Below the pieces are notes generated by a model. That model made no database searches. It was not told where the DNA came from and saw only the letters and a program-made list of their open reading frames with translations. Source: Liolophura sinensis (taxonomy: Eukaryota > Mollusca > Polyplacophora > Chitonida > Chitonidae). Taken from it: a DNA stretch of 60,000 nucleotides. The stretch's first letter is position 1. Each line of letters begins with the position of its first letter. Position numbers and translations under genes: made by a program. The DNA is taken from NCBI RefSeq assembly GCF_032854445.1, contig NC_088300.1:20939608-20999607 (forward strand), in the 5' to 3' direction. Positions 1-12,400 of this stretch are shown one piece after another.

Positions 1-9
1 ACTGAGGCG

Positions 10-180
10 TCATTAAGTCTGTGTGCATATACTTTGTCTCCTGGTGGCAGGGCGAGTACATGTGGCCAAAGTGCTGTTGCCACTGAAGTATCATGTCGGA
101 CTCCAGACATTAAACCCTACTTAATCACATCATACTGACACCGGGCCAACCAGTCATGTTTCCTTGATCCAACTTCTCAG
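10..180 (-). repeat. Dispersed repeat copy A
   Basis: The minus strand here (AAGGAAACATGACTGGTTGG, then CATGATACTTCAGTGGCAAC) matches the plus strand at 39150-39300. This is an unnamed interspersed family, in the DHX57 intron after exon 15. Confidence 0.75.
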
Positions 181-308
181 TGCTGAGTGCCAAGCAAGGC
201 AGCAAAACAAGTACCATTTTTTTGTCCTTGGTATAGGCATTAGGCCACTGAAGTCGTCGAACAGTGTAATGAAAAACTTGATCAGATATACAAGTGCATA
301 CACCTTAC

Positions 309-472
309 CAGGTATGGGTTGATCCCTCAGGTGAAAATCATAACGATGTGATGTGAAGAGGTGAAAACATACACCTGAGGCCACTCTGCCCGCACGACCT
401 TTCCTCTGCAGGGCATTAGCGCGTGACACCCACACCATGTCTAAACTCTCCATGCCTTTAGAGGAGTCATAC
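309..472 (-). CDS. DHX57: DHX57 coding exon 15 (motif VI)
   Basis: Encodes [20 protein letters not shown], then [28 protein letters not shown] is motif VI with its arginine finger. Donor GTAAGG, phase 1. The next exon, expected to open the HA2 domain, is not in the window. Confidence 0.93.
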
Positions 473-3400
473 CTGGTGGTTAAGAAATTAGATAGCATTA
501 ACCCAGCTACACATACCACAACATCTCAAATGTTACAATGAATTACTTTCTACTGTAACCTCTTACTGTCTTTATTGTGATGTCATTATGGGAAAGGAAC
601 ATTTGGCATCACTTAAATGAGGTGAAGGTCCTGCTGCTAGGTGTTGGGCAGATCCTGATTAAACGAGAGAATGTGCTGCTGGTCGATTTAACATGTAACC
701 CCCCAGCCATGATAATATTTACTGGTTTCCAATATGTAAACACAGGTATACAGATATGTGTAAGATGAAAAATATCACAAGATTTTCAAAAACACTGTCC
801 TCAGGCTTCAAATGTCTCTCTTTGTCACCAATACAGGCAAGAAAAACTGTTCTTCACATTTGCATGCTGTAACTCAAATGACTGCACATGGTGCTGTTTA
901 TGAACCATTCACTGTGTAAATGAAATGCTTCTTAAAAAAGAATGATTTGCAGAGAAAGCCAGTAATTTTTGCAATTTTCTTTATACACATGTCTTTACTT
1001 TAAATCAAACTCTCAATCTGGGATTGTAGCCTGCTGGATTGGAGCCTTTATCTTGACAGGGCACACGACCAAACACATCATTTAGCTCAATTAGAATGAG
1101 CAAAGTGATTTATCCCTGTTTGTTGTTCACTTAAGACCTTGTACACTTGCAAGTAAATCCACTGAGCTACAGATGTAATCTTGTTCTACACTGTTTACAG
1201 TGTACATGTCCCTGAGCATTAATTCCTTGAGGTGATCATGAAGTTTAAAGAGGCAGGTATTTCACCACAGCATGCAACAATTTATTTTATGAGCAAGAGG
1301 GCTGACAAGCACACAGAAAACACATGCTATGTGAGATTCATAGTACAGTACGATGACTTCTTTCACACGTAGTGCTGTGTGGCTGTCTTCATCCTGTCCC
1401 CATCTATCACACACACACACACATCATCAATGGTGATTGTCAGGTATTCTAACACCTGTGAGAACATGTAAGTACTGTTTCTCCTTCATCCTGCCCCCCA
1501 TCTATCACACACACCACATCATCAATGGTGATTGTCAGATATTCTAACACCTGTGACAACATGTACATACTGTTTTTCTTCATCTTCCCCCCATCTGTCA
1601 CAAACACCACATCATCAATGGTGATTGTCAGGTATTCTAACACCTGTGAGAACATGTACGTACTGTTTCTCCTTCATCCTGCCCCCATCTATCACACACA
1701 CCACATTAGCAATGGTGATTGTCAGGTATTCTAACACCTATGAGAACACGTACGTACCGTTTTTCCTTCATCCTCCCCCCATCTATCACACACACCACAT
1801 CATCAATGGTGATAGACGTCTCTGCTATATTTGTGGCTATCACGATTTTAGTTACACCTTCCTTTGGGCGACTGAAAATTAAGCCAGTATAACTTGAACA
1901 CCTTACTTGTGCAGATGAGGTCTTAATATCCTAACATCATCAGTGATACATATAAATATATACATACATTATCCGTATCTTTTTATTTTCTCTATTAGTG
2001 TCTAATGCAGTAAAATCACAATTTTCCACTAACGTGAGAGCTGACAAGTTAATAGATGGAAGAACCTAGGAAGCGTAGAGTAAAACAACACCCTCTGACC
2101 GATGCATACACATGTACATGCATCTGATGAAGCTCCTGCCTTAAAAGCTCTACTAGTGAGAGCTGGATGGATTCACGCCTGCAAACCCTTGGGCTATGGG
2201 ACCAATGTTTGAGGCCATGAGGAACCCTATCAGTATCTTCTTGCACTTATAATTAATATTAACAATATTAATACTAATACCATTTAACAACATCTATTTT
2301 TTTTCTAATTCTGGCAAAATGAATTGAGCTATATTAATTTAACGTCATATACCAGTCTAAATCTCAAAAGCTGAAAGCATTCATTATGTTAAAAAGGCAT
2401 TCCATATTCCTCTAGTATAACTGTACATATTGTAAGGAAATCTAGATTGGGCCAGCAGATCCTGAAAGCATTTCTGTCATATCTTAAAAGGGACTTTACG
2501 ATGGATTTTTTTTTCTTTAAGTAATCACCAGAAACAAAAACATTAGGACATATACCTGAACACGGCCTGTTGGTCCTCACTGGAGAGAGAGGAGTGAAGA
2601 GGTATTACCTTATATCTGGTAACAGAAAAAACACACAACTCATCAGTCGTGGAAAACAACCAAATATTGTCAGTGAATGAGCTACATTAATGATAAAATC
2701 TGGTAAAGCTGATTACATATATTGTGGTAAAACCATGAATATTTCTTTTTCATGTGAAAGCTCTTAATGTTTAAAACATGTAGAAAATTTTACCAATTAC
2801 CAAACCAAATCAACCAAAATTGCTTGGACGTACAAAAATGCAGAGAAAACATCGCAATCCTAAGCTGTTTTCAAATACATACAGTGTAGCTGTATTTCAT
2901 CAAAATGGTACTGTCCACACCTTTGTTTGTTTCTTCCTCCAAAGACTGGGCTACTCTCCAGCTGATCAAACAATGTTTGGATTTCTGCAAATCCTGGCAA
3001 AAATACCAAAATAGCACCATTTCTTGGATACTGAAAAGAGAGAACATCATAATCAGAATTTCATTCTCAAAACTTCAGTGAACAACAACAATGTTGACTG
3101 ATTCATAAAAATTGACCCGCATCCAAACATACCAAAATATCTTACCTTTCTCAATACCACATCTGGTTTTCTGCCCAAACCTGTAACTGCTTATCTCAAC
3201 TTTCTTATCACAAGGAGGTAAATTATACAACTCCATCACCTAATTACCCACACAAATGAATATTTACCTGCCTTTGTGTACTACTGAGCATTTGTAAATG
3301 AGACAAAATAGTTCCCTCAAAATATGCATAAATAAAAGCACTTGTAAAAAGTTGGGGAGTTACATTATTTCTTTATCACAAGATCATTTTACCAACACAC

Positions 3401-6400
3401 CAAGATTGGTACCAACCATTTGTAAATACTGATACTTAGCTAAAGGTTAGATACTTGTCAGGAAAGCAGTGGCTTGTCCCTTCTTCTTAAGCAATAATAA
3501 TTTCAAAAGAAATGACAAAAATATGATGTGCCCTCAACCTGTGTTCAATTTTTAAACTTTTGAAGAAAAAAGTTGTCCAAGTAAAGCAGTGTTCACATGG
3601 TGCGATACACCGTACTGACTCGTCCACTTCAACCAGTCAAATGGAAAATGGACAGAACATTCATCAATGTCATTTCTAGAATTCAACGAATACACATCAT
3701 GTGAACATGGCTTAATACAACTTGCTTGTTCCTCACGTAACGAAATCACGTAAAGGTTTAAACTTCAACAAATACCCACGATTTTAAAATCATATATTTT
3801 TGGCAAAAAATGCTAAGAGCTGACCTGATGATCTGCCTCCAGGAACCATTCCATAAGAGCCTCTATCAACTCATAGTTGATCTTATCATAATCCATCATG
3901 GCCAGGTTCTTCACAGTGAGATTAGAGTAGCCTGGAAAAAGTACACAACAGGTGACAATCATCCACACAGCCAGAATCAGAAATTTATTGATTCGGACCT
4001 GCACCATAACCACGTAACTCCAGAAATACTTATTTCATAACATGAAAAATTTAAGAATGAGACAGGTTGGATTTCAAACTTGATATGAGGGACCACAGAT
4101 CTGGATGAGAATCAAGAAAATCGTAAAATATGCAAAACATAAGCACAGACCCTCCTCATTTTATGGAACAAAAACCTGGCTGTTTGGCCAGCGGGCGGAC
4201 TGGTCGGTAGACAGTCGCAGTACCCTCCTGTCTCACCAGACTTGTTTGGTACTGACATATTTACCTTGCTATCAGCAATTGATTTACTGATTTCTTACCC
4301 TTGTATATAAAGTACCTGTATTTGACTTAAATATTTAACACTGAGCTTCTTACTGTCATATCTGTACTTTAGTTGCTTCACACTGAGATTTTCATCCCTG
4401 ATTTTGTCTGATGCCGGGACAGAGGCATTGGTATTGGATGAAGACTGAAGATCCATGTCAATTTGATCTTCCATACAGGCTGCGCTAGCTCTGGCTCCAG
4501 GATCCCTTACAGCATTCATCTTACTGAGAGGTCGAGCATATGGGGAACCCTCTTCTACTACCACTCTGCAGATACATGTATTAATTCATACTGTACTTAC
4601 AACGTAAGGAAAATGTTTTGTTAATATCCTTAAATAAGCCACAATAAAGTTTTATGCAGAGTTGAAACTTAAAAGCAATACCATTTTGTCTAAGCCAAGT
4701 CATGGGCTTACACATGTAGCACATATTGTTTTTGAGCAACTTCCAAGCATGGAAACCCACTTCTATGAAGAGCGTGCCACTGACCCACTTTAGAACATAT
4801 TTTTCAACAATAAAATAAGGGGAAATTCTTTTGATTGATTGCTTAAGCATGACACAGGACATATACACAGCAAACATTGTACAGTGAAGGTTGAATATCA
4901 TAAATGATAACCCATGAGACGAGAAAAATATTTATGATATTCAACCTTCACTTTGCAATATTCTACTTATTATTTATACTTTGACAATATCATGATTTTG
5001 TGTAATTGAACAAGTTTAAGCAATGTTTTTGGATGTAGGCCGTCGCAGACTTGTGTATATAGCGTGACGTAAGAAATGTTAAAGTTGACTGAACTTGTAT
5101 TATGACGATATCTGCTAAGCTCAGACTGGAATTGCATAAAATCAAATGTTTCTTTGGGACGTCATGGCCTCGGGGTGTGCGATAACAAAAGTGATATGTA
5201 ACTCTAGCCAGTGAGATATGACTTTTATCAGTTAAGAAAATCCTGACACATCACCTTTATATAATAATAAATGCTAATAATACATACATGTACAAGTATA
5301 TGTAACTGACAACAGTAATAAAACATATGACTATCTCTGACAATGGCACTGCTACTGGTTATTCCCTGCTATAATATACAGTGCTACAACTTCATGGAAT
5401 GGTCTCTGAAAGTGTAAGTTGTAAACAATTGTTGTCTGATTACTGTCCATGTAAATGAATACACTCAACCTTCTTACCTGGTAAATTCGAAGGCATCCTC
5501 CAAAAAGAACTGTTCCACTGGAAATACCTTACCTGTTCACAAAGAGAACAAGGATATGGCCATCAGATATTGGCAGTAAGAGACCCAAATATCACACTAT
5601 TCATAGTGGCTAAACTATAGTGACTGTGTATTTTCTCTAAAAAGTCAAAAGTTTATTTGGATAGGTGCTCCTTAAACTCAAGAACATTTCCCTTGTAAGA
5701 TGGCAGACAGGCTTGTGGGAGAAATCAGCAGGAGATGGATATGCAAACATGATGTAAATGAACAATCTGAACAAAGTCTGTCCAATCAGAGCAAATACAT
5801 GTACTTACAATTTGGAAAAATAACTTGTAAACACCCTTGTTCAAATGTGCACACCCTTGTTCAAATGTGCACACCTTTGTTCATTTCTGCCAAGCCCAGT
5901 TTCATGAAGCACACAAAGCCAAATGAGCCCAAAACTACCATAACAACATGTGTTCTAGAGACATGAAGTGGACTTAGCTCGAAGTTACTTGACACTAAGT
6001 TCATATCACAAAATTGACCCCTGGCTCAGAATAGTCCTCCCCTCTAGCTTCCATCTTGTTCCGGTACATGTGCACCTGGAATACTGATTTTACTTAACAT
6101 ATTGAACAAAATCTCTGCTTTATTAAAGCATGATGTCACTGACCTCAATCCACAAAACTAACCTGGAATCTCAATGACAGGACAGCCATCAAAATAATCT
6201 GAAAACAGATCTGCATTGACTGTGGCACTCATCAAGATGACCTTGAGGTCAGGTCGAGAGGGCAAAAGGTCACGTAGCACCATCATGAGGAAATCACTGC
6301 AACACACCAACAGAAATAACCACATCATAACGAAAGCAGTTTTTATTTTTTTTTAGTTTGTGTATAGTGAGAACTTCTGGAAACTGAAACCCTAAAACCT

Positions 6401-9400
6401 TAAACAATGCAGTGGTAGCTGAATATTACCATCTAGTTTTGAGAAATGTTCTCTGGCAATTTTAAGATGCTAAGTCTTCTTCTCTTTTGAGGAACATATT
6501 TCTGAGTTGGTTATAGCCTAACACATATAGAGAAGACATCAATTGTATTTCTGTTCACAAAAGAACATGCCAGTTACTAAAATATACAGCTCTTCTGATT
6601 ATGAATACATTTGTTTTCCACAGTGTATGACAGAGAATTTCCACCACTACAGAGGCGTAGCTCAGCTGCAGTTCAGTTCCAAACCAAGAATCTTGCATAC
6701 CATTTCAGCAGCAAACATGTAGTTCTTCAGTGGCCAATGCTGAAAGAGCTATTCCACTTCCAAAAGAATTCCAAAAACAAATTTTTCGCATCAAACTTCA
6801 AACAGTAACAAAGCTGTATCACAGACAGTAGCAGTTTGATGTTACCTTTCCTCTGATCTCTCATGGACCTCATCAATGATAATGTGGGAGACGCCCTCTA
6901 GAGTTGGATCACCCTCTAAACGTCGCAGGATTATCCCTGTCGTACAAAACAACAGCCTGGTCTTGGCTGACTGCAAACCACAAACAAAGAGCAGTATCAA
7001 ATACATGTACTTGTAGATCCTTACTCTATACACGCTTTATATAGCACATGTATACTTTTGAATTTAGCCCTTCACTGACTAAATACAATAGGATTCAGCT
7101 GACCTAATCAATTAAGTTTAAATATTTGCAAGTGTACTACTACTACTACTATGACAAAAAAACAAAGCCACCATAACACATAGTTATGTTAGTACTAACT
7201 TTCTGGTGCAGGGAAAATATCCCTCCTATTTTGTTTGGCTTGTTTCAAACTGCCTTATTGGTGAGAACAGGCTAACTGATGAAATACTCTGTATCATGAC
7301 AATGTCAACATTTCACACAGTCTGATCTTTATACCTCAAGTTTGTTCACTAAAGATGGCCTGAACAATTCTGTACAGTCTACAGTTGTAACTTTATCAAG
7401 GTAATATTACTTTACTGGCACATGTCTATTATTTGGAAACTTTCTGAATATACTACAAATACATCTACGTGTTTCAAAAAAGTACATTTCTTTTTACGAC
7501 ATGGTTATGGACATCATTCTTGTGATGTAATGCACACTAACACATACATCTGACATGTAAATATTTGGTTTCAAGCAAGAAAGAAAAGCTTGTGATATTA
7601 CAAATGTGCAACAATATCAATGTAGTCCATCAAGTCCATCTCAGAATTCAAAATTTCGGGTGAATTCTATTCAAGAAAGACTTAAACAAGGCGTTCAGAG
7701 AATCCCACCAGGTCGCCTGCTATACAGTCAACCAGAATAAATCAGAATAAAGAACAAAGATAAACACTGTAAAGTGTTGTGGCATTAAAGACGTCATTGT
7801 GGGGAGTTTGTGCACAAAACTGAGGCAATAGTCTGTGATATGCAAATTTTGAATTGCATTTTTGAAATCCATGAACAATTCCAAAGCTGTGAATGGCTGA
7901 GCAAATGCTGAGCTATGGTAGTAAAAAAACTTCATTGTGGGGTGTTCGAGTACAAACTCGCTGAACTGGTCTTAGATGTGCAAATCGCTTCCCAGGATTT
8001 TCCCTCTGATTGGCTGAGCAAATAATCGGCTGATAAAGTCACTGTCTGCATGGATGGTTTAACATTCCATCACAGTACTGGAAGGCACATGCATCGGCCA
8101 GTGTCATAGGCTCCTAGTACTAGTGCAGATGAGGAAAGCTTTCTACAAATACTGTGTATACCAGATAAATGGATATACACCAAGGTAAATTCTTACACTC
8201 TACAAATCTGGTAAAATAGCTAGAGACACAAAAAGCTTATCTAGACAACTGATTGCATAAGAAAGTGTAGTCCTACAAGAAAGGCTTGTGGAAAACCGTG
8301 TTTACAGAAAACAGAATTAAGTCAACCTGAATGTGTGTCGACAAAATAGGAAAATGGTAAAATCGCCAGAGGAACCCAATACCCTTCTTATTCTCCTACA
8401 TGTAGGTAGGCATGCACATAAAAATTGTAGCCCTACATGAAATTTTTCTTGATTATAAAAATGGTAAAATGATGAAGTCCATACATCTCATAAGCAATAA
8501 TCACAGAAAAAAGTCACAGAAAAAAGGCAGAGAAACCCTGTATACAAGAAACTGTTGCCCTGCATGGAGGCTTAATTTCCAGAGAATGTGTTTATTTCAG
8601 AAAACAAACTGAAGTTTATATAACTGGTAAATTTTCAATTAAAATCATTAAAAAACATTCACAATGCCTATAACACTAAATCCAATAAAACAGTTCAACC
8701 TTCCATCAGTATGTACACAGACAGATAATAAAAAAACACAAACAAAACTTAATTTTCTATCAGTGTGTATTGGAGATCCACGTATAACTGCCATTATACA
8801 GGATCTAAACAGAAAAATTTAACCTGCCATCTGAGAATGTGCATTTACATGCCATACCTTAAACTAGAGAGCAAAAAAAAAAGCCTAACCTTCAATCCAT
8901 GTGTGATAGCCCAATATACAAGAGCTAGAGAAAACAAAAGCTTAGCTTGTCATTCAAGAATGTGCATTTACACACTATACCTTTGACAAGGGAGCAAAAA
9001 AAAGCCTAACCTTCAATTCATGTATGACAGCCCAATATACAAGAGCTATAGCTTAACCTTCCATCTGAGTATGTGCATTTACACACAATATCTTAGACTA
9101 GAGAGCTGAACAAAAAGGCTTAACCTTCAATCCATGAACGAGAGCCAATTATACATGCACAGGGGCTAAAAGAAAAGGTTTAACTTTCAATCTATGTATG
9201 AGAGTCCATTATACAGGAGCTAATGCAAATCTCCTTAATTATTCAAAATGAGTAAATCAACAAACCCTGTTCATCACCCCCACCAACCTTCATAAAGATG
9301 ATATGAAAACTGTTGGAATATCTAACTCAAACAAACAACCTAATCCTGGCCAACAAAACTGAATAAAATTGCAAAGTCTAAAACCTGATAATTTGAATAA

Positions 9401-12400
9401 AAATGCAAACATCCTTAATTTATTCAAAATGAAAAAATGTCCAAATCATGTTAATTATTCCCACCAAGTTTCATGAAGGTGATGTGAAGATTGTGACACC
9501 AGCAGACCCAAACATAAAACCTTACTCAACTGACCCAAACAAAAAAGCTTACTCGGACACCACACCAATACTGACACCGACACCCACACCAACACTGACA
9601 CCAACGCCAACACCACTTTTTCACCCACACTCACAATGCCTCATCATACTTCCTTATGGTGAACTAAAAATATATAATTCTGAAGTTATTTTAAGACAAG
9701 CATTCACTTGTGTGATGAGGTTTGGTGTCTTTTTTTTCCTTCAAGAAAATGTCAGGAAATGGCAGTTTGAGCACGTATATACCTGAACACTCTCCAGTCT
9801 GATCTGATATCCCACAATGCCCCCTGTTCTCTCTGTCCTTTCCTCAGCCACTCGGCCTGCTACTGCCACAGCTGAGATACGTCTAGGCTGAGTACAGACC
9901 AGGTTACAAAGCTGAGGCTCTCTGCTGGTCAGGTAACTATCCAAGATAAACTGAGGTACCTGAGTTGTCTTACCACATCTGTAACAGAAATCACAACTGA
10001 GACACATCTGGGCTAAGTACAGACGAAGTTACATAGCTGAGGCTCTCTGCTGGCCAGGTAACTATCCAGGATAAACTGAGGTACCTGAGTTGTCTTACCA
10101 CATCTGTAACAGAAATAACAACTGAGATACATGTGGGCTGAGTACAGATGAAGTTACATAGCTGAGGCTCTCTGCTGGTCAGCTAACCATCCAGGATAAA
10201 CACCTGTAACAGAAATGATAACTGAGATACATCTGGGCTGAGAACAGATGAAGTTACATAGCTGAAGCTCTCTGCTGGTCAGCTAACCATCCAGGATAAA
10301 CACCTGTAACAGAAATGATAACTGACATACATCTGGGCTGAGTACGGATGAAGTTACATAGCTGAGGCTCTCTGCTGGTCAGGTAACTATCCAGAACAAC
10401 ACCTGTAACAGAAATGATAAATGACATACATCTGGGCTGAGTACAGCTGAAGTTACATGCCTGAGGCTCTTTGCTGGTCAGGTAACTATCTAGGATAAAC
10501 ACCTGTCACAGAACTGATAACTGAGATGCATCTGGGCTGAGTACGGATGAAGTTACATAGCTGAGGCTCTCTGCTGGTCAGGTAACTATCCAGAACAACA
10601 CCTGTAAGAGAAATAATAGCTAAGATACGAGATTCCATGAGAAAAATAAGAGGAATAATAATAAACCTATTAAAGCTGCAACAGATAAAATCTGTTTCTC
10701 ATGGGGGTATCATCGAATGTTACCATCTCCCTATTAATCATACCAACCAAGGTAAATACATGAATTCTCAACCATTCATTTTGTGTATGTTAAATGCAGC
10801 ACGGTGGCTTATGCTCCATGTTTCGTATTTGAACTTTGAATATTCCAGCATTTTAATACGTCGCACATTATTCAGAGTTATCCTGATTATATCAGATTGG
10901 CCTTCTCATTTATACTGCAGATTTGCACAAGATGTATTCAAACATTACTACAATATACCGTGAATATGCAAGTAATCAATTGTGCCTAGTCATGCATGCA
11001 CAATGCTTACACAATTAACTCATTAGGAACTCACCCAGTCATGCCACTGACCACCAACACCTGGTTTTTTCTGACCAACTCAAGGATTTCTTTCTTCATT
11101 GACCATGCTGGTAACTTCTGTCTCTCATCCAACATCTTCTTGTATGATGTAAATCTCTGTTAATAAAAATTATTACTGACTTAATTATTGTTTTATCGTT
11201 ATTTTTTAAAATTCTATGTGACTTACATAGATGTCACTGGTCAAGTGGGAGAGTGTGAAGGAATCTGATATGAAGCCCAGGACGCTGCAATGTGCTGGAT
11301 AATTCGGGGGATTCTCCCACAGAATCAGTGTTACACATTACAGGAGAACATCAAAGATTAAACTAGGGTCCTGGATAGCCCTAAGTGTAAATCTTGAATT
11401 ACTTTACCTGTTTTTTCCTAAATTTGTCCTTTAGCAGCTGATCCTCCCTCAAGACCTCCCGTGGGTTCCTCCGCCGTGGTAATATATCTTTCCTGCTTGA
11501 TCTTTGCACAACTACCTTTTCCGCAGGTTCAGTCTCTGCCTCTTCCTCAGTAGCTCCTCCTTCCTCTTCCACGATGTCATCTCCTTCCTCTTCATCAACA
11601 GGGTTTTCTCTTTGTCTGCCTGGGGCTAAATTGACCATCACTGATTCATTAGCGGGCTTCTTTGGATAACGAGTTATGACTGGTTCAGGAAGACTGAATG
11701 TCATCATAGGTCTGTTGCAGATGTCTCTGATAACATTTTCATCCTCCAAGCAACTGACCAATGAAAAAATAGCTGGCACCCCTGATTCTGCCAGTGACCT
11801 GGCCTCCTGGATGAGCTTATCTGTGATGCTAAGGCTGAGATGAGTGGGGAGAGAAGGGTTTGAGGATGAGAAGGCGAGGAAAGGGGGCTCATTAGGGTAC
11901 TGATTACATGAGGGGAAGCGTACCTCTAGCTCATAAAAAGGTTCACCTGAGTTGGGGGTCAGGTGTGCAGTAGAGGGCAGATTTGGAACCGGGGCCTCAT
12001 GCTGATAATTACATCTGGACCCCTTCTTACAGGACCCCTGTTTATAAAAAACACACACCTTTTTTTGAGAGGCCTTGGCATGAGCTGCGGCCACTTCCTC
12101 CTGACGTTTAACACTTTGCACAGAAAACAGTTTGTCTAAGGCTGGGATATCTAGTTTTATTATCCACACTCGGTTAGGGATCCTCTCCACAAAGTTTTTG
12201 TCGTAGATTGACTGTAATGCTATCATCTCATCCTCTCTCTGCTGCTTTATCTCTGCCCAGGCAGAGTCATCCTTCACCTCAGACTCCTTGACCTGTCCCA
12301 CCCCATAGCTGAGGTTAAAACACTGTACCAGGAGGTATTCCAGCGCTGCTCCAATATCGCCATCCATCAAGGTCAGTGCAGATTCACACCGTTTCTTGTC

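Noticed and set aside
1-308. A further DHX57 exon (start of HA2) at the left edge
   Set aside because: No segment resembling the expected continuation; the sequence at 10-180 is a dispersed repeat instead.
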